Below, piece after piece: positions 1 through 8,461 of a stretch of 21,652 bases of DNA. Within the stretch, counting starts at the first letter, position 1, and the number at the start of each line of letters is the position of its first letter. The notes below the pieces were generated by a model. It saw only the letters and a program-made list of their open reading frames with translations. It ran no database searches and had not been told where the DNA came from. This stretch comes from Helicostylum pulchrum. Lineage: Eukaryota > Mucoromycota > Mucoromycetes > Mucorales > Mucoraceae. Location: assembly GCA_025677825.1 (NCBI GenBank), contig JAIXMO010000120.1:1-21652 (forward strand). The letters run 5' to 3'. The position numbers were made by a program, and so were the translations under genes.

Positions 1-575
1 CGGGCTTCTTTTTTTTTTTTTAAAAAAAAAACTCTTGATAAGGTAAATGTCAAATTAGTTTGCTGGAGAAAATTTTAAGAAGCGGTTCCCTTAACGCCGA
101 AACCTTAATGCATGTATAAAAGATGGAGTACATATATTTTATACCATCATAACATGCAGGTAAAATAAATGCCTTTTTCACTACCTTTTTCTTCAGAAAA
201 AAAGATTTAATGTTTCCGTACATTGAGATTTGCGTTTTGTCTCTTAAAGATATGTCGATCTAATCTAAAGGTTGTAGTGTTTTTATGCAAGATCGACTTC
301 TCTGTCAATTGGCATATACTTTTTGATTGGCGCTGACAAATCATATCGTAATAGCTGAAATGTAGCTTCGATCGGGGCAAGAATATGTATGGGTAATGTA
401 AGCTATGTATTGTTTAGTTTCACGTTTCTCCATACCGTTCATGTGCAAAATAGAGTTACGTGTAGCAACATTTATGGAACAGTCATCAAAAAAAAAATTC
501 CCATATTTTTAATACTCCGTAGAGGATAAAAAGGTGTATTTCCTTCCTCTCTTTTCTGCAAATAGTTTTAATTAA
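1..575. other. Gene-free 5' flank with a T13A10 tract
   Basis: No coding frame is convincing here. The first bases read CGGGCTTC followed by 13 T and 10 A (tract at 9-31), which closely matches the context of another T/A tract at 8277-8304 and may be the cut end of the same dispersed repeat. The last part should hold the promoter and leader of the ketopantoate-reductase-like gene. No clear TATA box or operator can be named. Confidence 0.5.
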
Positions 576-1993
576 ATGCAGTGCCATCATCTGTTTAAGC
601 GTATTTCTATAAGAGATCAAACAAGAAAAGTGATGGGGCCGATCTACCGGTCCTATTTCTCGGGATATTTTAGTGTCCCTGAGAAGAATATTACTCATTC
701 AGTATCGACCCAATATAAATACCGCCAATCTTATTTTCGTTCTTTCCCACATAATAGATTTTATTCGATGTCTTCTCAACCTCGCGTATTGACAGGTAAT
801 ATCAATTATTATTTTTTTAAAAAAAAGTCAATTATTAAAAGAATATATATAGTTGGTACTGGTGCTGTGGGTGCTATTTACTCTTGGAGACTTTCTAAGT
901 CATGTAATGTCACAACCGTTTGTAGATCTAATTTCGACATTGTAAAGGAACAAGGTTTTGAAATTAGCTCTGCCAAGTTTGGTGAAGAAGTATTTAAGCC
1001 TGATAATGGTAAAAAAAAAACCCCTCCAATATTTTACTTTATAATTATGAAACAACTCAATTTTTTTTTTGTTTGTTTGAAAAGTTGTACGCACTGTGTC
1101 TGAATGTGTTGACTCAGAACCTTATGACTACATCCTTATTACTCTTAAAGCACTTCCCGAGATTTACAATTGTGCGGATATCATTGCACCAGCCGTATCT
1201 AAAAACACAACGATCGTTTTAATTCAAAATGGTCTCGGTGTCGAAGAGCCCATTACCGATAGATTCCCCGATAACCCTATTGTTTCTATTGTTGCATACA
1301 TCGGTACCTCTCAAAACGATCCCGGAAAGATCACTATGGTAGGACGTGAAAGTTTAGTAGTTGGTAAGTATCATGCCGCCAAGACCGATTCTGATGAACA
1401 ACGCCAAAAGTTTTCTGAGCTTTTAATCAAGGGTGGTGTTGATGTTCAATTTGTGGACGATGTAGAACGCGTTCGTTGGCAAAAGTTGTTTTGGTAAGTA
1501 AAGACAAAAAAGGGGTTGGATCTTGTGTAATAAACAAATAATGTAGGAACTCTGCGTTCTCTCCTGTATGTGCTTTAACGGGTATGAACACTACAGAAGT
1601 TTTGGAAAATGAAGAGGCTATGAATGCTGTTAAGCAAGTAATGCATGACGTGATTGATGCCGCTATTGCAAACGGTCATCCTTTCGATCACAAGGAACAA
1701 ATGGAAAATATGATTGCTAGAACTGAAGCTACTGCTACAAACTACAAGCCTTCCATGTAAGTATACATAAAAATATATATTTCTACAGTCGATAATAATA
1801 GTTTTTTTTTAAAAAAAATAGGCAACTTGACAAGGAGCGTGGTAGCCCTATGGAAGTCGAAGTTATTCTCGGTACTCCTTTAAAGAGAGCCAAGGCAAAG
1901 GGTCTTAAAGTCCCTTATTTGGAGTTAATCCACTCTGTATGTAGTGCTAGCAATTCCTTTGCTCTCAAGCAAAGCAAAAAAGCTCAACTCTAA
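576..1993 (+). CDS. Ketopantoate reductase family protein (ApbA/PanE-like), 5 exons
   Basis: Members reduce 2-dehydropantoate to pantoate with NADPH in vitamin B5 and CoA synthesis. Exons by splice-site reading: (576 or 768)-795, 853-1008, 1085-1493, 1547-1756, 1822-1993; introns are 57, 76, 53 and 65 nt and all joins keep frame. Starting at ATG 768 gives 324 residues, close to the usual family length. Seen in that form: a Rossmann VGTGAVG at 10-16, the LIQNG asparagine region near 107-111, a RWQKLFWN block corresponding to the catalytic-lysine helix of PanE, and a C-terminal SPMEVEVILG block corresponding to the conserved C-terminal glutamate region. An in-frame ATG at 576 would add 64 residues rich in Arg, Lys, Ser and Tyr that resemble a mitochondrial presequence. 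Fungi carry several paralogues of this family, so the exact substrate is inferred and no symbol is given. Confidence 0.9.
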
Positions 1994-2060
1994 TTATATT
2001 TTTTTGAACATGTATACTTATTTCGTTTTGATTAAAAAAAAAAAAATCATTTATTCATAT

Positions 2061-3184
2061 TTATGGAATAATAAGAGGTTTACGTTGCCATTGTTTTTGT
2101 TCTTCATTTAAATAATACCAGGTATCTGCAGTTTCCTTGTGACTACGTATAAACCCTCCCAGCTCATTGACACCATAAATCTCGTCTTGCAGTAACTGAT
2201 CTTGTTTTACGTCCGATACAATATTTCTCTTTGTCACAGTATTTAAATCAATTTGAGGAATCTTGGTCTCCAAACTAGGCGATAAGAATAAAGGGATCGA
2301 GAAACGATCTGCATAATTTTCCAATGATTTATTAATGACACGATGAGTTGTTGCCACAAATGTTTGTCTTGTCAAACGTTCCAAAATCTCACCAATATTT
2401 ACAATAAACGTATCGGGAATAGGCTCAGCATCTAACCATTCTCCATTTTGAGCTTGTACCTGAAGACCGCCAATTTCATCTTGCAACAATAAAGCCAAAA
2501 AACCAGTATCTTTATGAGGACCAACACCCAAGCCGTGATCTAGAGGTTTATCGATGGGGTTATTTAAAGCAGGATAACGAACTAATTTGCATCGAACTCC
2601 GTAATCTTTACCAAACAAGGACATGAATTCTTCCTGGTTAAATTCAAGTACTCTAGCCATTGCGTTAAGAATGATTAAACCAATCTCGGCCATAGAGTCC
2701 ATAAGTTCGGTAATTGTTTCTTTAAAACCTGGTATTTGACGAGGCCATTGATTAGGACCTCTCAGGTGAGCATATGTAGGATTATTCTCGATAGGTACTG
2801 TAGGCTGATCTCTTCCTAAATCAATTTGTTCTCGATTGTCTTGTTTATAATCCGTTGTTTCAGAGTCTACGTAACAAGTTAGTACATACATTACATATTT
2901 ACTAAGTATATACACGACTTACTTAGTTTAGAGTATCCTCGGAAATGAGGGGATTTCTTCAACTCAATTTCAAGTTTCTGTTCAATAGGTAACTTGAAAA
3001 AAGATTTCATCAAGTCAAATGACTTTTGTTGAAGTTCAAGTGGTACGCCGTGATTACGGATATAAAAAAACCCAACTTCGCTCATGGCATCATAGAGCTC
3101 TCTTAAAAACTCTTTGGAAGAAGCAGAATCAGGTTGATCTAATTGGTATTTTGATAAGTCAAGTATAGGAAGAGAAATAGTCAT
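2061..3184 (-). CDS. 2-oxoglutarate/Fe(II)-dependent dioxygenase, isopenicillin-N-synthase-like
   Basis: This is a soluble non-heme iron oxygenase of the DIOX_N plus 2OG-FeII_Oxy type. Exon 1 is 2923-3184 and exon 2 is 2061-2866 (minus strand), with a 56-nt intron 2867-2922; the joined protein is 355 residues, normal for the family. Residues 4-100 form the DIOX_N domain (start SLPILDLS, then GFFYIRNHGVP). The iron triad is intact: H205 and D207 in PHKDTG, H262 in ATTHRV. The 2-oxoglutarate-binding pair is R275 and S277 in RFSIP. ATG 3184 is preferred because the conserved SLPILDLS start follows at once; an upstream in-frame ATG at 3274 would add a Phe/Leu-rich stretch translated from T-runs. 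The substrate cannot be told from sequence. Fungal homologues range from secondary-metabolite enzymes to uncharacterised housekeeping oxygenases; no biosynthetic cluster surrounds it. Confidence 0.92.
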
Positions 3185-3697
3185 TTTTAAAAGTGATTGA
3201 AAAAAAAAGGAAAAAAGGAAAAATAGAAGCGGTGGGTGTGAGAAAATAGAGGTATATAATGAGAATGTGGTCATATCATCTTGATCTCACGCAATTTTGT
3301 ACCAGTCAAAAGTCATTGAATTATGGGCTGTGTATTATTATTGAGAAGAAACTAAAAAAAAAAAACTGCATAATTTTAAACGTATACGTTTCCGCATAGA
3401 AAAATACTATGTGCTCAATATACATGACTGCGATGTATCACAACGCCTTTTTTTTTTAAAAAAAAACTTATTAGCGTAGTGAAACGTACAACATGAAAAT
3501 TACAATGCAATTGAGTTTCGTTAACTATATCTTGTGAATAAACCATGATATTCTATTTAAAACATATTTTTATATCGTGTATCACATCTTTTTCCTAGAT
3601 TTTTTTTATTGGAACAAAAAAAAAAGAGAGAAAGAGGACTATTAATGAACAATCAGGAAACGTAAAAGAATCCGAGTTTCAAGAATAGGGAAGAAAT
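3185..3697. other. Intergenic region between two tandem minus-strand genes
   Basis: It should hold the dioxygenase promoter (right next to 3184, with T-rich stretches on the coding strand) and the 3' end of RPS29. A perfect T10A9 tract lies at 3448-3466. I see no open frame or RNA gene here. Confidence 0.5.
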
Positions 3698-4254
3698 TTA
3701 ACGGTACTAAAATGACAGAAATGTTAGTTTTCCTATTGCTTTTTTTGTACATGTATAAATTTTACCTTGTTGAAACCAATATCGCTAGCATATTCACGGA
3801 AACATTGACGACAGATGTTGAGGTTGTACTTGCGGATCAAACCAGCACGATGAGCACAAACTCTACTATAAAACGCAAAAAAAAAAGAGAAAAAAAAAAG
3901 TTAGTAAACCATCATAAAAAAAATTTTTTTTGCCCAAAAAAAAATACATGTTTCTTTTTTTTCATCAATCAAATCCAACTCGGCAATTACGTTTCTTTTT
4001 TTTCAAACTGTCTAGTATACGTCGTTTCAATTGTTCATCATTGTCAATAAGGATTTGATGATTTTTTTTCGTAAAAGAAAACATGTATTTTTTTTCGGGT
4101 GGCTTATACCGTCATTGCAAAAAAAGAAGTATAAAAAAAACTTCTCTTTATACAGTGACTAAAAAAAAAGTATATCGAAATAGTATACATACCAGGCGCG
4201 AGAGCCCTTACCGAAGGACTTGGGGTGAGAATTCCAAACGTTAGCGTGGGCCAT
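3698..4254 (-). CDS. RPS29: 40S ribosomal protein S29 (uS14), 3 exons
   Basis: A zinc-binding protein of the small ribosomal subunit head. Exons on the minus strand: 4193-4254 (62 nt), 3766-3865 (100 nt) and 3698-3706 (9 nt). The joined protein is 56 residues, exactly the length of yeast Rps29. It starts MAHANVW, carries FGKGSRACRVC and NICRQCFRE, and ends GFNKYR. The four zinc cysteines are C21, C24, C39 and C42. C21 is only formed by splicing intron 1 (TG joined to T). Intron 2 (3707-3765, 59 nt) contains CTAAC and ends TTTTAG; removing it yields the conserved final Tyr-Arg. Intron 1 (3866-4192) is 327 nt, several times longer than any other intron here. The first exon is too short to be noticed by ORF length, and a long plus-strand frame across this locus is an artefact of its T-rich intron. 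Confidence 0.96.
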
Positions 4255-5257
4255 GATGTATTTCTGTTTACAAATGCGAAAAAAGAGGAAGAGCCAGTGA
4301 ATAGATAGCTTCAAGGCTTCTTTCTTTCAATTTTTTCAAGTCGCGACCGATTCTCTTTTTTTTTGGTAACAGTCACTATTTTTAAAGCAGTGATGATGGA
4401 ACAAAAACCAGCGAGAAATCTGCATAAGCGCACTGTATCTACAAGCTTTATTTGAAGCTTTAAAATGGGTATTCAATAGTAAAAAAAAAAAAGTCTTTTA
4501 GATCCATTACACAGATGTGTCATTCGCGTATATCACGACTTTACAAAACATTCATAATGGACCAGTAACTACTCAAATACTAATATAGCTTATAAAACAG
4601 GTTATTTTTAAAAAGGACAATAAGTTCCTCTCTCAATATTTTAAAGCATTTTATAATGTAATACATCTGCTTCAAAAAGTTGTGTTAGCTTATAAAAATA
4701 GAAATCTTTAAAACTGAAGTTTACTATCTCTTAGAGATACTACTTTACTCTAATATGTATATTATACCTTTTTATATAGAGTTCAATTCTCTTTATCTAA
4801 CTGAGCGCTTCGATTCATTTTTAAATATAAAAATGTTTATAGATTACTTATCAAAGTATTAATACTCGCAGTAAAAGTGTCTAGAGATGAAACGTGGTCC
4901 TATCAGAAAGTACACTTGCCTTTGATCGTATAGAAAGCAAGTTTGACAAGAAATATTCATCATTAAAGCTATCTGTGCCAATTGAGAGCATATAGTTTAT
5001 AACTAAAAGGGGTTTTTTTTAAAAGAGAAACCTATAAATTACATCGCTTAACTTCTACAGTGCAACCACTTACGAACGCGCTTTTTGAAAAAAAAAGTAA
5101 AGCACCAAAAAGGACGGCTTTAAAAATTGGAGTATAGGTTTCCGTTTATGATTGGTTAATAATACAGGGAATATTTAGTGGAAAATAGATTAAATAGAGA
5201 GAGAATACACTTTTTTTTATCAGTTACTTTTAAAAAACAATAAAGGAAAATTGGGTC
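4255..5257. other. Divergent RPS29/OST1 intergenic region, no gene seen
   Basis: About 1 kb separates the two start codons. It is very AT-rich between about 4550 and 4880. A 15-base dyad (TATCTCT, one T, AGAGATA) lies at 4725-4739, and a short stem-loop resembling a tRNA T-arm lies near 4777-4792, but no complete tRNA folds around it. A box C-like and a box D-like motif occur on the minus strand at 4957-4963 and 4903-4906 without a good closing stem. No coding frame stands out. Confidence 0.45.
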
Positions 5258-6926
5258 ATGATCTCGGTCCATTTACTTTTACTACTCGCGTTTAGTTACG
5301 CTTGTGTAGTACTTGCCATTCCACATCAGTTCGAAAACAGCAAAGTTATCCGTACAATTGAAGTGACCAGCGCAATTGCTCGTGAAGATGTAGGTATTCG
5401 AGCAAAGAATATCGATAGTGCACCTGCTTCACAATACTACTTTTATGTACCTGCTGTCATTGCCGAAAGTGCTGCTTCTTTTAACGCCTTTTTAAGAAAG
5501 GAAAAGACAGAACTTAAAGTTACTTTTGAACAAGAAGATGCAGCCACGTAAAAAAAAAAAAAGAGATGATAAGTAATATATGCTAAATGAAGTTTTTAAC
5601 TCGTGTTTTTTTTCATACAGACATATGTACGTGTATAAGATTGCTTTACTTGAACCTGTTCAACCTCAACAAGATGTTCTTATTGGTTTAAAGGTTGCTT
5701 ATACCCATACAATTAAACCTATGCCTATCAAGTTACCTCAAGTTTCTCGTCAACATACTGTTTTTGCTTTTAATTCTTATTTCTTGTCTCCTTATCAAAC
5801 TGTTGAAACAAAGACAACACTTCAGTACGTAACAAAAAAAAAAAAAAAACGCGATATACATGTAGTATCACTAACTTTTTCTTTTTAGAACACCTACCAA
5901 GAATATCATTAGCCATACAGGTGCAAATGGTAAGAGTGCTGCTACCGGTAACAAAGTTGTTTACGGCCCATACGAAAACATCGCTCCTCTTTCTTTTGAT
6001 ATTGCCACCTGTCACTTTGAAAACAGTAAGCCCTTACTTACTATTACCAAACTTGAACGTGACGTAGAAATTTCACATTGGGGAAATAACTTGGCAGTTG
6101 AAGAGCATTATGCCTTACGTAACGATGGAGCTAAACTCGAAGGAGATTTCAACCGTGTTCAATATCAATTGACCAGTCAAATTCACGAACAAACTAACGT
6201 CTTAAAGTCACTTTCATTTGATTTACCTGTTTCTGCTCATGATCCTTATTACCGTGATGAGGTTGGTAATGTATCTACGTCTCATTTTAGAGTTGAAAAG
6301 AATAAGGCTGTGTTGGAAATCATGCCCCGTTATCCTTTGTTTGGTGGCTGGAATTATACCTGGTATCAAGGGTTTAATGCTGATCTTTCATCGTATGTTC
6401 ATAAGGCCAAGTCTGGAAAGTATATTTTAAACATCAAGTTTGTTGAGAATGTACAAGATATGACTGTTGATAAGGCTGTTGTTCGCGTTGTTTTACCTGA
6501 AGGAGCTACGTAAGTTTTTTTTTATTATAAATTTTAGTAGCATTATGCTAATTAGTCATCTTTTTTTTTATTTTAGTGATGCCAAGGTTACAACTCCTTT
6601 TGATGTTGATAACCATTATGTTGATACTCATTTCACTTACTTTGATTCTACTGGTCGTATGATGATTGTTTTGGAAAAGTCTAATGTTGTTAGAGAGCAT
6701 GAATTGCCTATTCAAATCGAATATGCGTACTCTAGCTGGCGTCTCTTGCAAAAGCCTATCGTCGCTTCTATGGCTATTTTTGTATTGTTTGCTGCTAGTA
6801 TTTGTCTTAACAAGATGACATTTACTATTAGTAATGAAAGGGTAAGCTTATATATTTTAATTATGTGATGTTTTTATTAATAGTATATTGTATAATTAGA
6901 CAAAGCCTAGTTTGAAGAAGGAATAG
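5258..6926 (+). CDS. OST1: Oligosaccharyltransferase subunit ribophorin I (OST1), 5 exons
   Basis: This is a subunit of the ER-membrane complex that transfers the lipid-linked glycan to Asn in nascent proteins. Exons: 5258-5547, 5621-5824, 5889-6509, 6577-6841, 6900-6926; introns 73, 64, 67 and 58 nt, all in frame. The product is 468 residues (yeast Ost1 is about the same). Seen: a cleavable signal peptide (about residues 1-20, Leu-rich, ending ACVVLA), a long lumenal domain with the family signature around GNNLAVEEHYALRNDGAKLEG and PRYPLFGGWNYTWYQGF, sequons NVS and NYT, one membrane span near 432-450 (PIVASMAIFVLFAASICLN), and a short basic cytosolic tail. The last exon is chosen because its in-frame acceptor gives the tail TKPSLKKE; reading through the intron would give VSLYILIM instead. 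Start ATG 5258 directly precedes the signal peptide. Confidence 0.95.
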
Positions 6927-7059
6927 TTTTTTTTTAGAAAAATAAAAATGCTTTATATACAATGTAACAGTGCTACAGTGTTTCCAGTCCCAATTTAAGG
7001 ATTTAGTTAGATAAGACCTTTTTTCCCCCTGTAATCATCTAAACCACTCTTGTGAGCAG

Positions 7060-7081
7060 AAACCGTGTTTGTTACGGCAAT
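7060..7081 (+). repeat. 22-base dispersed repeat, copy 1 (CCGT...ACGG dyad)
   Basis: It reads AAACCGTG, TT, TGTTACGGC, A, AT and matches 21540-21561 at 19 of 22 positions by eye. The core holds CCG and CGG half-sites nine bases apart. The match may mark a common element or a shared binding site. Confidence 0.45.
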
Positions 7082-7128
7082 ATAAAGGATAAAGGATCGC
7101 ATACCGGAGTAGCCTCCCCCAGATGTAA

Positions 7129-7155
7129 TTCCGTGTGTAGCCATTTGACACGGAA
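7129..7155. repeat. Perfect 8-bp inverted repeat
   Basis: TTCCGTGT at 7129-7136 pairs exactly with ACACGGAA at 7148-7155 around an 11-base loop. It is not followed by a T-run, and no gene abuts it. Function unknown. Confidence 0.6.
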
Positions 7156-7300
7156 GTACCACAAAGAAGCCATTCATACATAAATAACCACCATACGATC
7201 TGCTATGTATGTATTGATACAAAGACCCTCAGTTGAAGTGCATGTATTCTTACCATAGTAATTATCCAACCAACCACTGTTCGATATAAGGGTACGTTTG

Positions 7301-7331
7301 ATTTAAGGGTGGATTTCTGCCACTCTTAAAT
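7301..7331. repeat. 12-bp hairpin with 7-base loop
   Basis: ATTTAAGGGTGG (7301-7312) pairs with CCACTCTTAAAT (7320-7331) with a single G-T wobble, loop ATTTCTG. Two more outer pairs (7300-7332 wobble, 7299-7333) extend the stem. It is the strongest hairpin I noticed in the window. Confidence 0.65.
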
Positions 7332-7527
7332 TACATCCGCTAGTTTACCTCTTTGTCATTGCTATTAGGGCTCAGAAAAAAAGCACTGGCAAATGTAAAA
7401 ATAGAATACATCAGCAAATAAGCCCCCTATTTTATCATAAACAATGAAAGTGACCCTCAACATACTATTTATTCTATTTTTTTTCTAGAATAATCACTTT
7501 CTTTCTCTTTTTCATTTTTTATAGACT

Positions 7528-7906
7528 ATGTATACCAGTAAGTATCTTACATGTTCATCTTTCAAACGAGCTTAAATCTTATATTACTTTTTTTTTAGCT
7601 TTTTTGTTTTCTTTATACTCTTATAAACAGATAGGCTTCAAATCAACCACCTTGCATATGAGCACTTCTTTCTCAGATATGCTCCGCCCGATCGTGATAC
7701 CGTGCAGATATATGGCTCCTTTTTTATATAAAGACTTGGCCTTTTATCAAATACATAAAGGGCATATTGCTACAATAGTAAACCAAAGCTCCTACACCGT
7801 TCCCGACTATGTTCGATTTGACACAATCTGGAAAGAATTTGCAGAATATAGAAGACCTGGCGAATGCAGCAGAATTTATGAAAAGCCAAAACGGATAAAA
7901 AGGTGA
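7528..7906 (+). CDS. Possible small hypothetical protein with a 10-nt first exon
   Basis: I do not recognise this product. A gene model is possible: exon 1 at 7528-7537 (ATG TAT ACC A), a 61-nt intron 7538-7598 (GTAAGT donor, T-run then TTTTAG acceptor), exon 2 at 7599-7906. The join keeps frame and gives 105 residues. The intron length and sites match the confident genes, and the T-rich DNA before ATG resembles their leaders. The protein has no clear domain; the stretch after residue 65 (SYTVPDYVRFDTIWKEFAEYRR) looks globular and the end is very basic (EKPKRIKR). Exon 2 contains one copy of the dispersed repeat at 7697-7711, which elsewhere is non-coding, so this may instead be a relic with a fortuitous open frame. 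Confidence 0.35.
7680..7720 (+). repeat. Dispersed degenerate repeat, copy A
   Basis: The core ATACCGTGCAGATAT (7697-7711) is identical to 20789-20803. Similarity extends upstream (CCGAT) and downstream (GGC, then a T-run). In one frame the copy reads PPDRDTVQIYGSFF. Confidence 0.6.
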
Positions 7907-8172
7907 TAATCCACTTCCAAAAAGAGGGCTGACAGTGGTGTTTCTCTGAGGCAGGTGGAGGAGACATTCAATCACATAAAATAACCCCCGGTGAAACGAG
8001 TGATATGGATTGGCTATTTACAATCCTTGTTTTTTACGAGTTCGTATCTTATCATATTTAATAAAATTTTTTTTTCATATTTATAATCACTTTTCTTTCG
8101 ATTTTTTTTCTTCTTACAAACATCTTATATTGCTTATTCTGCTTTTTTTTCTTGCGCCTTTGTTTTCTTTTT

Positions 8173-8265
8173 ATGTCCCTACAAAAGGACATGGCACTTC
8201 TTAAAGCAACAGCCGTGTACAAGAAAACTTCTTGCTCCAAATGTGGTCCACCACGACTGCTATAG
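8173..8265 (+). CDS. 30-codon small open frame with a CxxC motif
   Basis: The frame runs from ATG 8173 to TAG 8263-8265 and encodes MSLQKDMALLKATAVYKK followed by TSCSKCGPPRLL. It follows a long pyrimidine-rich stretch typical of fungal leaders. The single CSKC pair could be half of a zinc ribbon, but there is no second pair. Its 3' end overlaps dispersed repeat copy C. It could be a real short protein, a first exon, or chance. Confidence 0.2.
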   Translation: MSLQKDMALLKATAVYKKTSCSKCGPPRLL

Positions 8266-8304
8266 CGTGTAGATATCGAGCTTCTTTTTTTTTTAAAAAA
8301 AAAA
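8250..8304 (+). repeat. Dispersed degenerate repeat, copy C, with T10A10 tract
   Basis: ATAGCGTGTAGATATCG (8262-8278) differs from copy B (20789-20805) at two of 17 bases. It is followed by AGCTTC and a perfect T10A10 palindrome (8285-8304), the same order as at the start of the window (CGGGCTTC, T13A10). Confidence 0.6.
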
Positions 8305-8461
8305 CGCTTTATAAAGGTAAGTAAAAACTAACATGTCACATTCTCTCTATGAGCGTGTAAATAGACACCTGTTCTTAACGGCCTACACGGTATGCATATA
8401 CTGAATGATGCTTCGAGAGAAAAACAGGGCATATGGGGAAATTAGTCATTAATTACTTTGA

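Larger units (their letters stand above)
6927..7527. other. Intergenic region rich in dyads and hairpins
   Basis: No gene is supported. It contains an 8-bp perfect inverted repeat (TTCCGTGT 7129-7136 with ACACGGAA 7148-7155), a 12-bp hairpin at 7301-7331 and one copy (7060-7081) of a 22-base repeat also found at 21540-21561. A minus-strand open frame across 7007-7222 has no recognisable features. Confidence 0.45.
7907..8461. other. Intergenic region with repeat copies and a T-rich promoter-like stretch
   Basis: T-rich DNA at 8050-8170 looks like a fungal promoter or leader and is followed by a 30-codon frame at 8173. A T10A10 tract lies at 8285-8304 directly after repeat copy C. Further imperfect relatives of the repeat core occur at 8351-8362 (AGCGTGTAAATA) and, inverted, at 8383-8393 (CTACACGGTAT). 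Confidence 0.4.

Noticed and set aside
3712..4050. Plus-strand 112-codon frame
   Set aside because: It lies across RPS29 exon 2 and the A/T-run intron on the opposite strand; its Lys/Phe runs are translated homopolymers.
3866..4192. snoRNA inside RPS29 intron 1
   Set aside because: An ATGATGA is present on the transcribed strand but there is no CTGA anywhere in the intron.
4725..4800. tRNA-like fold (T-arm-like stem AGAG, loop TTCAATT, CTCT, and ends TTAGAGA / TATCTAA)
   Set aside because: Acceptor pairing is 6 of 7, but there is no credible D-arm or anticodon loop; likely chance in AT-rich DNA.
4903..4963. Box C/D snoRNA-like motif pair on the minus strand (ATGATGA and CTGA, about 61 nt apart)
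   Set aside because: The closing stem is weak (four pairs, two wobbles), no internal boxes are present, and I could not match the guide stretch to rRNA with confidence.
7007..7222. Minus-strand 71-codon frame
   Set aside because: No promoter-like leader, no family resemblance, and it spans a perfect hairpin and a dispersed repeat.
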